Positions 44,413-52,816 of a stretch of DNA of 64,000 nt are shown here, piece by piece. The stretch is from positions 11,977-75,976 of the forward strand of contig CAYYMH010000020.1 of NCBI GenBank assembly GCA_964472785.1. Direction: 5' to 3'. Source of the DNA: CAYYMH01 sp964472785 (lineage in GTDB: Bacteria; Zhuqueibacterota; Zhuqueibacteria; Thermofontimicrobiales; Thermofontimicrobiaceae). The first letter of the stretch is position 1, and every line of letters starts with the position of its first letter. The translations under genes were made by a program, and so were the position numbers. The notes under the pieces are model-generated. The model searched no databases, was not told where the DNA came from, and was given only the letters and a program-made list of their open reading frames with translations.

Positions 44413-46833
44413 CTACTCATAGCGTAGCGACTCAACCGGATTTGCCGCCGCCGCTTTAATCGATTGATAACTCACCGTTAAAATAGCAATCAAGAGCGCG
44501 ACCAGTCCGGCCAAAACACAAGTCCAAACACTTAAACCAATCCTGTAAGCAAAATTCTGCAACCAAAGGTTCATCACATAATATCCAACCGGCAGAGCAA
44601 TTAAATTTGCTACCAACACCCATTTTACAAATTGGAACGATAACAATCCTACGATATTTGAAACCGAAGCGCCCAACACTTTTCTGATGCCGATTTCCTT
44701 GGTTCGCTTATTCGCGGTAAATAATGTCAGACCGAATAACCCCAAACAGGAAATAAATATTGCCAGACCGGTAAAGTAATTAAAAATAATATTCAAACGC
44801 TTTTCCGACTTGTACAAATTGTCATAGGTTTCATCGAGAAAATGGTATTCAAACGGCGCTGTGGGATTCATTTTATTCCAGTAACTTTCTATGGTCGATA
44901 ATGTTTGCTCCGGCTTTTGTCCGTTAATTTTAACCAGTATTGCCCCATAACCCCAGGCATGATACATATTTGCTAAGACGTGAAAAACCTGAGGATTCAC
45001 AGTTTGGTGGAGCGAACCAAAATAGACATCTTTTATAACGCCAATGATATAACCTTTTTTATCGTAAAGTCTAAAAGATTTCCCTACCGGTGATTCCAGA
45101 CCGGTTCGCCGAACCGCTTCCTCGTTCAGAATGAATGCCTCTGTTGCATCGGTTTTAAAATCTTTGGAAAAATTTCTCCCCTCAACAAACTCCACATTCA
45201 TCACATCAAAATAATCATATTCGACTTTGACATGCGTCATCATCACTTCATAGTTGTCCTGTTTTCCCTCCCAGTCAAAATCATTTGTGTTTTTTTGTGA
45301 TCTGAACTGCATCCAGTCTTTTGCCGTAACAGCCAGAATATTCGGATTTCGTGTCAACTCATTTTTAATCACATTATATTTGAGGAGAAAATTGCCCCGT
45401 GCCGGCAGCATGACAATATTTTCCTTGTCGAAACCTAACTTTTTATTCCTCATAAATTGGAGCTGCTGATAAATAACCGCGGTCCCGAAAATAAGCCCGA
45501 TTGATAATGAAAATTGGAGTACGACCAATACTTTCCTGAATCCGGCGCTGTCTGATATTTTGATCGACCGATTTCCTGTTTTTGTTCGAAAAAATGAACT
45601 TCCCTTTAAAATACTAATGGGACTGAAATTTGATAGATACAGTGCAGGATAGCTACCGGAAACAAGTGCGGTAAAAATGATTATCGCTCCCAAAATAATA
45701 ACCATTTTGTATTCGAGCAGATGCAAGTTCAATTGTTTTCCGGACAGTTGGTTGAATGATGGTAAAAACAGTTCTATCAATAAAAGCGCAATCAGACCCG
45801 CAATCACTGTTACGAGAAATGATTCGCCTAAAAATTGCACAATCAATTGAAACCGATTCGCGCCGATCGTTTTTCGCATGCCAATTTCTTTTATGCGATT
45901 TGTTGCTCTTGCCGTTGACAAATTCATAAAATTGACGCAGGCAATGAACAGAATAAAAACGGCGATGAGCGAAAAAATATAGACATATTTCGTATCCCCT
46001 CCCGGCGCGACGATCTCAACACCTGACGGTGCTGTACCGGCATCCAAATGAACATCAGTGAGCGGCTGCAAATAAAATTTTAAGTTACCCCATTTTACCT
46101 GTGGGCAATTGTGAGCCCTGGCAATTTCCGTTACGTTTTCATTCAAATGCTCAACGCGTGAATTTCTCTCGAGTTGAACATACGTTGTAAAATTAAAGTC
46201 ACCCCACTGAGTTCCGAAGATTCGGTCTTCATATAATAATTGGAATGAAATCAAAAAATCAAATTGAATGTGGGAATTTTTCGGAATATCTTTTACCACA
46301 CCGGAAATCAATGCCTCTCCCCCACCTTCAATGATGATGGTTTTTCCCATCGGATCTTCTTCCCCGAAATATTTTTTCGCCATAGATTCAGTGATCACCA
46401 TTTTGTCTGTGCTCGAAAGTGCGGTTTTGGGATTGCCTTTTAAAAAGGGAAAAGTAAACATGTTAAATATCGAACTGTCAGCCAAGACCAGCCTTTCTTC
46501 ATAAAACATTTTATCCTCTTTGCTGAGCACAATTTTGGGGACCGGAGCAAAGCGCGTGTAATTTACCACCTCCGGCATTTCCTGCTTTAATGCCGGCCCC
46601 AAAGGCGCGGGCGTACCGGCGCCTCTATTCTCAAATTCACCATTATAATTTATAATCCGATACAAATTATTAGCATTTTTATTAAATCTGTCAAAGCTCA
46701 ATTCATCCTGAACCCAGAGGAAAATAAGAATGCTGCACGCAATACCGATTGATAGACCAGCGATGTTAATAAATGAGAACGACTTTTGTTTGAATAGATT
46801 TCTGAGTGCGATTTTTAGATAATTTTTGAACAT
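44413..46833 (-). CDS. MacB/FtsX-type ABC permease (copy B)
   Basis: 806 residues, the same architecture as copy A. MFKNYLKIALRNLFKQKSFS is followed by helix 1, a MacB_PCD domain, central FtsX helices (ATNRIKEIGMRKTIGANR), a second periplasmic domain and the C-terminal block RTKEIGIRKVLGASVSNI, ending NPVESLRYE. It differs enough from copy A to be a distinct subunit rather than a recent duplicate. A HicBA module separates it from the ATPase genes. Confidence 0.9.
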   Translation of the reverse strand: MFKNYLKIALRNLFKQKSFSFINIAGLSIGIACSILIFLWVQDELSFDRFNKNANNLYRIINYNGEFENRGAGTPAPLGPALKQEMPEVVNYTRFAPVPKIVLSKEDKMFYEERLVLADSSIFNMFTFPFLKGNPKTALSSTDKMVITESMAKKYFGEEDPMGKTIIIEGGGEALISGVVKDIPKNSHIQFDFLISFQLLYEDRIFGTQWGDFNFTTYVQLERNSRVEHLNENVTEIARAHNCPQVKWGNLKFYLQPLTDVHLDAGTAPSGVEIVAPGGDTKYVYIFSLIAVFILFIACVNFMNLSTARATNRIKEIGMRKTIGANRFQLIVQFLGESFLVTVIAGLIALLLIELFLPSFNQLSGKQLNLHLLEYKMVIILGAIIIFTALVSGSYPALYLSNFSPISILKGSSFFRTKTGNRSIKISDSAGFRKVLVVLQFSLSIGLIFGTAVIYQQLQFMRNKKLGFDKENIVMLPARGNFLLKYNVIKNELTRNPNILAVTAKDWMQFRSQKNTNDFDWEGKQDNYEVMMTHVKVEYDYFDVMNVEFVEGRNFSKDFKTDATEAFILNEEAVRRTGLESPVGKSFRLYDKKGYIIGVIKDVYFGSLHQTVNPQVFHVLANMYHAWGYGAILVKINGQKPEQTLSTIESYWNKMNPTAPFEYHFLDETYDNLYKSEKRLNIIFNYFTGLAIFISCLGLFGLTLFTANKRTKEIGIRKVLGASVSNIVGLLSFQFVKWVLVANLIALPVGYYVMNLWLQNFAYRIGLSVWTCVLAGLVALLIAILTVSYQSIKAAAANPVESLRYE

Positions 46834-46932
46834 GATTCACTTCCATTTTTAAATTTCCATGAAACCCTTTTAAAAACTACTTGATTATGTAATAAAAATA
46901 ATTTATATTTATTCAAAATTAAAGGATCTATT

Positions 46933-47163
46933 ATGTTTAAAAATTACACAGCCAAATATTCAAAAATAAGTTCCGGTTACATGGGTCAACTTGTTGAATG
47001 GCCGGAGGTTATAACCGAAGGAAAATCTTTTGAAGATTGCCGTGCATCACTCAAAGATGCTTTAAATGAAATGATTCAAGCTTATAGACAATTAGATAAA
47101 GAATTACCATACGGCGCCGATCTTTTTGAACCACTTACTGTTGAAATAACCGATGTCAGTTAA
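46933..47163 (+). CDS. hicB: HicB-like antitoxin
   Basis: 76 residues. The partial RNase-H-like fold of HicB is visible: YTAKYSKISSGYMGQLVEWPEVITEGKSFEDCRASLKDALNEMI. It lacks a long C-terminal DNA-binding domain, as in short HicB forms. It precedes and overlaps hicA by 11 bases, and a ribosome site (aaaggat) lies before it. It neutralises HicA and usually autoregulates the pair. Confidence 0.88.
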   Translation: MFKNYTAKYSKISSGYMGQLVEWPEVITEGKSFEDCRASLKDALNEMIQAYRQLDKELPYGADLFEPLTVEITDVS

Positions 47164-47341
47164 ACGTCGGGATCTAGTCAAATATCTTGAGGCGAATGGA
47201 TTTTACCTTTTACGTGAAGGCGGTAACCATTCTATTTACACAAATGATATTAAAACGATTCCTGTTAAACGCCATCGCCAATTTGATCGAATAACTGCTA
47301 ATGAAATATGTAAACAAGCTGATTTAACACCGAAATTTTAA
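47153..47341 (+). CDS. hicA: HicA-like mRNA interferase toxin
   Basis: 62 residues, a dsRBD-like fold. RRDLVKYLEANGFYLLREGGNHSIY carries the catalytic His in GGNHSIY, followed by VKRHRQFDRITANEICKQADL. Full length and apparently intact. It is antisense to the permease/ATPase cluster. Confidence 0.9.
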   Translation: MSVKRRDLVKYLEANGFYLLREGGNHSIYTNDIKTIPVKRHRQFDRITANEICKQADLTPKF

Positions 47342-47377
47342 TTATTAAAAAGCATTTATTTGAATTTCTTAATCATT

Positions 47378-47611
47378 TCATTCATATCGCAATCTGTCCA
47401 CAGGATTGGCAGTAGCTGATCGAGTTGATAGAAAACTCACCGTCAGCAATGCAATCACCAATGCCAAAATTCCCGCCAATAAAAATTTCCACCAGTCAAT
47501 AGTTAAAAGACAAGCAGCCATTCCGACGGATAATCCGAAAGTATTAATCAGAGAATAGATTGTGTGGCGTCTTATATTTCGGAGAGTAATTTTGAGATAA
47601 TTTTTAAACAT
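47378..47611 (-). pseudogene. Internally deleted FtsX permease remnant (77 codons)
   Basis: The first 36 codons (MFKNYLKITLRNIRR...GMAACLL) equal the start of a MacB/FtsX permease. The next 41 (TIDWWKFLLAGILALVIALL...NPVDRLRYE) equal its last helix and terminal motif, joined in frame. About 700 residues are missing compared with the neighbours. It keeps start, stop and position directly after the ATPase gene, which suggests a clean deletion within a former permease C. Confidence 0.88.
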
Positions 47612-47643
47612 GTTTTCTCCAAAGCAAAAATTTTAAATGCGAA

Positions 47644-48318
47644 TCAAAGATTTTCTTCTTTAACAATTCTTCCATCCAGCAGATGAATAATTCTACTACC
47701 ATATTGAGCTTTCTCTTCAGCATGGGTGACCTGCACAATAGTCGTTCCTTCCTGATTGAGTTTTCTGAACAACTCCATAATTTCCTTTCCCTGATCGGAA
47801 TTCAAATTGCCCGTTGGTTCATCTGCCAGTATCAGGCTCGGTCTGGCAACCACCGCGCGGGCAATACCGACCAATTGCTGCTGTCCGCCCGCCAGTTGAT
47901 TGGGAAACAGATCCTTTTTTGCAACGATATTGAAACGATCCAGCATCTCATCCACCCGACCTTTTCTTTCAGCGCTTTTCACTTTTTGATAAAGCAGCGG
48001 CGTCTCGATGTTTTCATAAGTCGTCAACTCATCAATTAAATGATACTGTTGAAACACAAAGCCGATTTCAGTGCGGTGCAGTTCAGTTCTTTTTTTATCA
48101 TTCATTTTGTGAACAGGCGTATCCCTGTAATAATATTCTCCTTCATTGGGTTCGTCCAGCATACCCAGAATGTAAAGAAGTGTTGATTTCCCAGCTCCGG
48201 ACGGTCCCATGATCGTTAGAAATTCTCCTTCTCTTACTTCAAGATCGACATCCCGAAGCACCCAGGTTTTGACGAATTTATTGGTATAGTACTTTGAAAT
48301 ATCTGTCAGTTTTATCAA
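47644..48318 (-). CDS. MacB/LolD-type ABC ATP-binding protein (second)
   Basis: 224 residues, read from TTG at 48318 because ggagg lies six bases before it; another TTG seven codons upstream is possible. Walker A GPSGAGKST, Walker B LILADEPTGNLNS and switch His VTHAEEKAQ are present. The signature is AGGQQQLVGIARA, whereas the usual form is SGGQQQRVAIARA. The Arg-to-Leu and Ser-to-Ala changes may reduce activity. It lies directly before the deleted permease, which fits decay of this half of the system. Confidence 0.85.
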   Translation of the reverse strand: MIKLTDISKYYTNKFVKTWVLRDVDLEVREGEFLTIMGPSGAGKSTLLYILGMLDEPNEGEYYYRDTPVHKMNDKKRTELHRTEIGFVFQQYHLIDELTTYENIETPLLYQKVKSAERKGRVDEMLDRFNIVAKKDLFPNQLAGGQQQLVGIARAVVARPSLILADEPTGNLNSDQGKEIMELFRKLNQEGTTIVQVTHAEEKAQYGSRIIHLLDGRIVKEENL

Positions 48319-48352
48319 GACAAGCCTCCGTGTTTTCAAATTCTGTCACCAT

Positions 48353-49042
48353 TTACACATGGAATTTTTCCTTGAGATTTTCAGTCACAATGTGACCATC
48401 GAACAAATGAACAACCCGGTGCGCGTATTCTGCGTAAGCTGGTGAATGCGTCACCATGATAATGGTCGTTCCCTCTTCGTGCAGCTCTGCTAACAATTTC
48501 ATCACTTCGTCACCGTGGGCAGAATCGAGATTTCCGGTGGGTTCATCCGCTAAAATCAACTTCGGATTAGAAACCACGGCTCGCGCTACCGCCACACGCT
48601 GCTGCTGTCCGCCGGACAGTTGTTGTGGGAAATGGTTGCGCCGGTGCATGATTTGCATCCGCTCCATCGTATCGTTGACTTTCTTTTTTCGTTCCGCTGA
48701 AGATACTTTCAAATAGAGTAACGGCAGCTCGATGTTCTCATACACGGTCAGTTCATCAATTAAATTAAAACTCTGGAACACAAAGCCAATATTGTTTTTC
48801 CGCAAATTCGCCCGCCGCCGTTCAGAATATCCGGACACTTCTTCATCCAGAAAATAATATTCTCCGCCGGAAGGATTATCAAGCAAGCCCATCAGGTTCA
48901 ACAATGTGGACTTTCCACACCCGGACGGACCCATTATTCCCACAAACTCATTTTCCTTGACTTCAACATTAACATTGTCCAAAGCCGTCGTTTCCACTTC
49001 TTCAGTGGTGTAGATTTTTTTTAGGTTTTTGGTTTTGATCAT
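48353..49042 (-). CDS. MacB/LolD-type ABC ATP-binding protein (first)
   Basis: 229 residues with all motifs canonical: GPSGCGKST, LSGGQQQRVAVARA, LILADEPTGNLDS, MVTHSPAYAE. It probably energises the FtsX-type permeases downstream on the same strand. It was once directly after the HlyD-type gene; a four-helix-bundle gene now separates them. The start has a ribosome site (caggagatt). Confidence 0.92.
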   Translation of the reverse strand: MIKTKNLKKIYTTEEVETTALDNVNVEVKENEFVGIMGPSGCGKSTLLNLMGLLDNPSGGEYYFLDEEVSGYSERRRANLRKNNIGFVFQSFNLIDELTVYENIELPLLYLKVSSAERKKKVNDTMERMQIMHRRNHFPQQLSGGQQQRVAVARAVVSNPKLILADEPTGNLDSAHGDEVMKLLAELHEEGTTIIMVTHSPAYAEYAHRVVHLFDGHIVTENLKEKFHV

Positions 49043-49095
49043 TTGGGTAATCTCCTGTTATTTTGGATAAAGGCCTTTATTATTTTTGTTTCCAA

Positions 49096-49648
49096 ATGTA
49101 AGACGGCAAAAGTGAAACGGCAAACATTTATTGCTGTGATATAGTTCATTCATAAGTTATTATTTATCATCTTAATATCCACTTTCAGAGTTTCTTATAT
49201 AGTTTTTGAAATTAATTTAGATAATAAGGCGAAAATATGATTCATCTGTTCGCCCAAATCTTTTAAGTCATCCGTTTTACAATATTCCAATTTTTTTGCA
49301 ATCTCTAATTGTGTATCGATCTCTACCAATGAAGATCGGGAAATTTCATAAAAACGGACTCTTTCTTTTGCGGAACTCCTTGCAGCTCCTTCCGCTATGT
49401 TTGAAGGAATAGAAATTGATGCTCTTCTAAGTTGTGAAATTAATCCATACATCTCATGTTTAGGAAAACGATTGCTCAGTTTATATATATCTGTTACAAA
49501 ATCGACCGCCATTCTCCAGACATTTAATTTTTTATGACTTAGATTCAACATATTCTCCTCTCCTATACCAATTTGTTGAAAATAATATTTTAATTAACTC
49601 ACACATCTCGTGTTTCGCGTCTCACTTCTCACGTTTGCCGTCTTACAT
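49096..49648. mobile_element. Four-helix-bundle gene flanked by 20-bp inverted repeats
   Basis: atgtaagacggcaaaagtga (49096-49115) is matched at 19 of 20 positions by the reverse complement of 49629-49648. The repeats enclose only the 118-residue gene at 49195-49551. They lie between HlyD and ATPase genes that normally form one operon. The shared word family also occurs at 43150-43215. Confidence 0.55.
49195..49551 (-). CDS. Four-helix-bundle protein (S23/IVP, Avd-like)
   Basis: 118 residues, the normal length. The hallmark QLRRASISIPSNIAEG at about residues 40-55 is intact, with the flanking helices (LNVWRMAVDFVTDIYKLS and YEISRSSLVEIDTQLEIA). The family was first seen in intervening sequences of 23S rRNA genes and includes Avd, the accessory protein of diversity-generating retroelements. 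No 23S rRNA or reverse-transcriptase partner is close. Function here is unknown. Confidence 0.9.
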   Translation of the reverse strand: MLNLSHKKLNVWRMAVDFVTDIYKLSNRFPKHEMYGLISQLRRASISIPSNIAEGAARSSAKERVRFYEISRSSLVEIDTQLEIAKKLEYCKTDDLKDLGEQMNHIFALLSKLISKTI

Positions 49649-49651
49649 CCA

Positions 49652-51057
49652 TTACTTCAAAATCAACCTATCCTTATCCCCAAAATTATCATACGAGGAC
49701 GTAATGACNNNNNNNNNNNNNNNNNNNNNNNNNNNNNNNNNNNNNNNNNNNNNNNNNNNNNNNNNNNNNNNNNNNNNNNNNNNNNNNNNNNNNNNNNNNN
49801 NNNNNNNNACTTCAAAATCAACCTATCCTTATCCCCAAAATTATCATACGAGGACGTAATGACTTTATCGCCGTGTTTCAAGCCGTCTAACACCTCGTAA
49901 ACTTCTGTATTATACCTGCCGATTTTTATTTTTTGTTTGTAGGCATAGCTGCCGGATTTGTCTAAAATGTAAACCCACTGGCCACCGGTTTTTTGGTAAA
50001 ATCCCCCCACCGGTAAAAGTATGGCTTCTGTCAGATCACTCAAATCTAAACGGATGTGCAGCGTCTGACCCCGTCGAATCCCATCTGGCGTCCTGCCTGC
50101 AAAGACCATATCCACTTCAAATTTTCCGGCGTCAACTTCCATGTAAATCCGATACACTTTCAGTTGATACGTTTTGTTTGAAAAGTCAAATCGCCCCATT
50201 TGACCATCGTCAATACGGGCAATGTAATGTTCATCAATTTCAACGCGGACTTTGAAACTGTCCAGCACATCGATTTTTCCCAACCGTTCACCGGGTTGTT
50301 TCGACTCCCCGATTTCCGCATTCAGCGACGTCAAATGACCGGAAATGGGCGCCTTAATGGTCAGGCTTTCCATCTTTTGTTTCACCACCTCCAGATTGGT
50401 CTGCATCCGTTCCAGCGACGCTTCCAGTTGATTGATCTGTGCTGCTCGAAATAATGAATCCTGCTGATATGAATCGTAAGCCAAATCCAGCCGTTTTTCA
50501 TAATATCGATATTCATCTCTTGCCAGTTCAAACTCTTCATCAGAAATCAAACTTTTCTCTGCCAGTTCTTTCTTTCGCTGGTACTGTTTCTCCAGTTTCG
50601 CTTTATTATATTCCAGATCAACTAACTGCGCTTTCAGGCTCAACCGGTTTTGCTCCATCAGCAGCCGGGTGGTTCTCAAATTATTGCTCTGCTCAAACAG
50701 CTCTGCCTCACGGAACATGATGTTGAGCAACAAATTCGTATTTCCCAGTTTTAAAATTTCAGTGCCTTTTTCCACAAATGTACCGGCTTCAACAAACCGT
50801 GTCTCAACGCGGCCACCCTCGATGGCATCCAGGTAAACAGTTTGAATCGGCAGCACCGTCCCGATAACCGGAATAAATTCTTTAAACGGTTCAATTTCAA
50901 CAGTTGAGATGGTGATCCGCTCTCGCTTCACATTTAATTTCGAACTCCGGTCACTGAGAAACATCGTGTAAATCACAAATACGGCAAACAACGTAATCAG
51001 CACAATTGCCGCGATTTTTTTTAAAGTCCATTTCTTCTTTGGAATCGGTCGATCCAT
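49652..51057 (-). CDS. HlyD/MacA-type periplasmic adaptor, interrupted by assembly gap
   Basis: The start is the ATG at 51057 with gaggag upstream, six codons inside the longest frame. A membrane anchor (IAAIVLITLFAVFVIYTMFL), the biotinyl-lipoyl half motifs, a long coiled-coil hairpin (about 110-225) and the beta-barrel IKAPISGHLTSLNAEIGES follow. The sequence runs into 100 N bracketed by an identical 55-base duplicate. Collapsing this gives a normal C-terminus ending DRLILK and a TAA at 49652-49654, about 416 residues. It links the inner-membrane FtsX/ATPase complex to an outer-membrane channel. Confidence 0.88.
49654..49863. other. Scaffold gap: 100 N between two identical 55-base flanks
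   Basis: 49654-49708 and 49809-49863 are the same 55 bases and the N run is exactly 100 long. This is what a scaffolder produces when two contigs that share a k-mer end are joined without merging. It is not a biological repeat. Confidence 0.95.
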
Positions 51058-51442
51058 TTTTTCTCCTCGGTTCAATCAATTCTCGGTATTGATGCGCATT
51101 ATTCCGAATATGTTACTTCCAACTATTGTGCCAACACTGTTTTTATTACACTTACCAATCATATTCAAATCAATGTTATCCGGTTTCATTACAGTGACTG
51201 TTCGATTCCGAACACCTTTTTTCGACCAATAAAAAATTGATTCTTTTATTTCCAATCTAATCCATTGAGAATAAAAAGATAAGCACTCATCACTCACCGT
51301 TTGAACTGGTGGAATAATATTTGTTCAATTTGCTAATAAAATTCAATTTTACGTGCTTCAAACGATAAAACACTTGATTTTTCAACAGAAAAATTGTATA
51401 TAACAACTGAACAAGAAAATCCACTCCTTCAATTCAAATATC

Positions 51443-52816
51443 ATGACAAAAAGCTACCATAAAATCCTGATTGTGGACGACGACGCAGACGTGCTGCAGG
51501 CAGCAAAACTGTTTCTCAAACAGCATGTTCAATTCGTCCACACGGAAAAAGACCCGAACGCGATTCCCGCTTTGCTCAAAAATGAAAACTACGATGTGAT
51601 TTTGCTCGACATGAATTTTACCGAAGACGTGACCAGCGGTCGTGAGGGATTTTTCTGGCTCAACAAAATTCTCGAAATCGATCCGGCGGCGGTAGTCGTC
51701 ATCATCACCGCCTACGGCGATGTGGAAATGTCCGTCAAAGCGATTAAAGAAGGCGCATTCGATTTTATCCTGAAACCCTGGCAGAATGAAAAATTGCTGG
51801 CCACCGTAAATGCAGCCATCAATTTGAGAAAATCGATAACCGAAATCAGCAGCCTCAAAGAACGCCAGAAACAGCTCAGCGAAGATCTGGATCGCCCTTT
51901 TCAAAACTTTATCGGTCATAGCCTGCAGATGGAACAAGTATTTGAATCGATCCGCAAAGTTGCCAAAACCGATGCCAATGTCCTGATCTTGGGAGAAAAC
52001 GGTACTGGCAAAGAACTGGTGGCACGCGAACTTCATCGTCAGTCAACCCGCAGCAAAGATGTTTTTATCAGCGTGGACATGGGTGCGATCACCGATACGC
52101 TTTTCGAAAGCGAGCTATTCGGTCACGTCAAAGGCGCGTTTACTGATGCAAAAGAAGAGCGCACCGGGCGCTTTGAAGTCGCATCCGGCGGCACTCTTTT
52201 TCTGGATGAAATTGGCAATCTGCCGCTTCCGCTTCAGGCAAAATTACTGACTGTATTGCAAAACCGGGAAATCGTTCGGGTGGGTTCGAACAAGCCGGTC
52301 CTCATCGACATCCGGTTGATTTGCGCTACCAATCGCCCAATTCTGGAAATGGTCAAAAAACGGGAATTCCGGCAGGATTTACTTTACCGCATCAACACGG
52401 TCGAAATCCAGCTTCCTCCGCTTCGGGAACGCGTCGAAGATATTCCGGCGCTGGCTGAACATTTTTTGAAACTCTATTGCAAAAAATATAATGAACCGCT
52501 CAAACGCATCAATCCTGCAACGATGAAAAAGCTGCAAAAATACCATTGGCCCGGAAATGTCCGTGAACTGCAACATGCAATTGAACGGGCAGTCATCATG
52601 TCCGAATCGCCGACATTGCAGCCGAGCGATATTATTTTGTCTTCCGGAGAATTGAGCGACGGCATATTGTTCGACAATCTGAATCTGGAAGATGCCGAAA
52701 AGTTACTCATCCGCAAAGCATTGACCAAACACCACGGCAATGTCACCAAAGCAGCGCAGGAACTGGGATTAACCCGAACATCCCTCTATCGAAGAATGGA
52801 AAAACATGCTATTTAA
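51443..52816 (+). CDS. NtrC-type sigma-54 response regulator
   Basis: 457 residues. REC domain at 1-125 with phospho-acceptor Asp56 (VILLDMNF) and the conserved Lys in FILKPW. The AAA+ domain has Walker A GENGTGKE, loop GAFTDA, Walker B GGTLFLDEIGNL and FRQDLLYRINTV. The C-terminal Fis HTH is KALTKHHGNVTKAAQELGLTRTSLYRRM. It is divergent from the HlyD gene and overlaps the kinase gene by 11 bases. The likely target is the divergent efflux operon. Confidence 0.93.
   Translation: MTKSYHKILIVDDDADVLQAAKLFLKQHVQFVHTEKDPNAIPALLKNENYDVILLDMNFTEDVTSGREGFFWLNKILEIDPAAVVVIITAYGDVEMSVKAIKEGAFDFILKPWQNEKLLATVNAAINLRKSITEISSLKERQKQLSEDLDRPFQNFIGHSLQMEQVFESIRKVAKTDANVLILGENGTGKELVARELHRQSTRSKDVFISVDMGAITDTLFESELFGHVKGAFTDAKEERTGRFEVASGGTLFLDEIGNLPLPLQAKLLTVLQNREIVRVGSNKPVLIDIRLICATNRPILEMVKKREFRQDLLYRINTVEIQLPPLRERVEDIPALAEHFLKLYCKKYNEPLKRINPATMKKLQKYHWPGNVRELQHAIERAVIMSESPTLQPSDIILSSGELSDGILFDNLNLEDAEKLLIRKALTKHHGNVTKAAQELGLTRTSLYRRMEKHAI

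Noticed and set aside
49195..49551. Four-helix-bundle gene as part of a diversity-generating retroelement or a 23S rRNA intervening sequence
   Set aside because: No reverse transcriptase, template/variable repeat pair or rRNA sequence is near it.
49610..49900. Plus-strand frames through the N run
   Set aside because: Artefact of the duplicated 55-base flanks and the gap.
51076..51297. 73-codon minus-strand frame directly upstream of the HlyD gene
   Set aside because: No family features or ribosome site. It occupies the divergent promoter region between HlyD and the response regulator.
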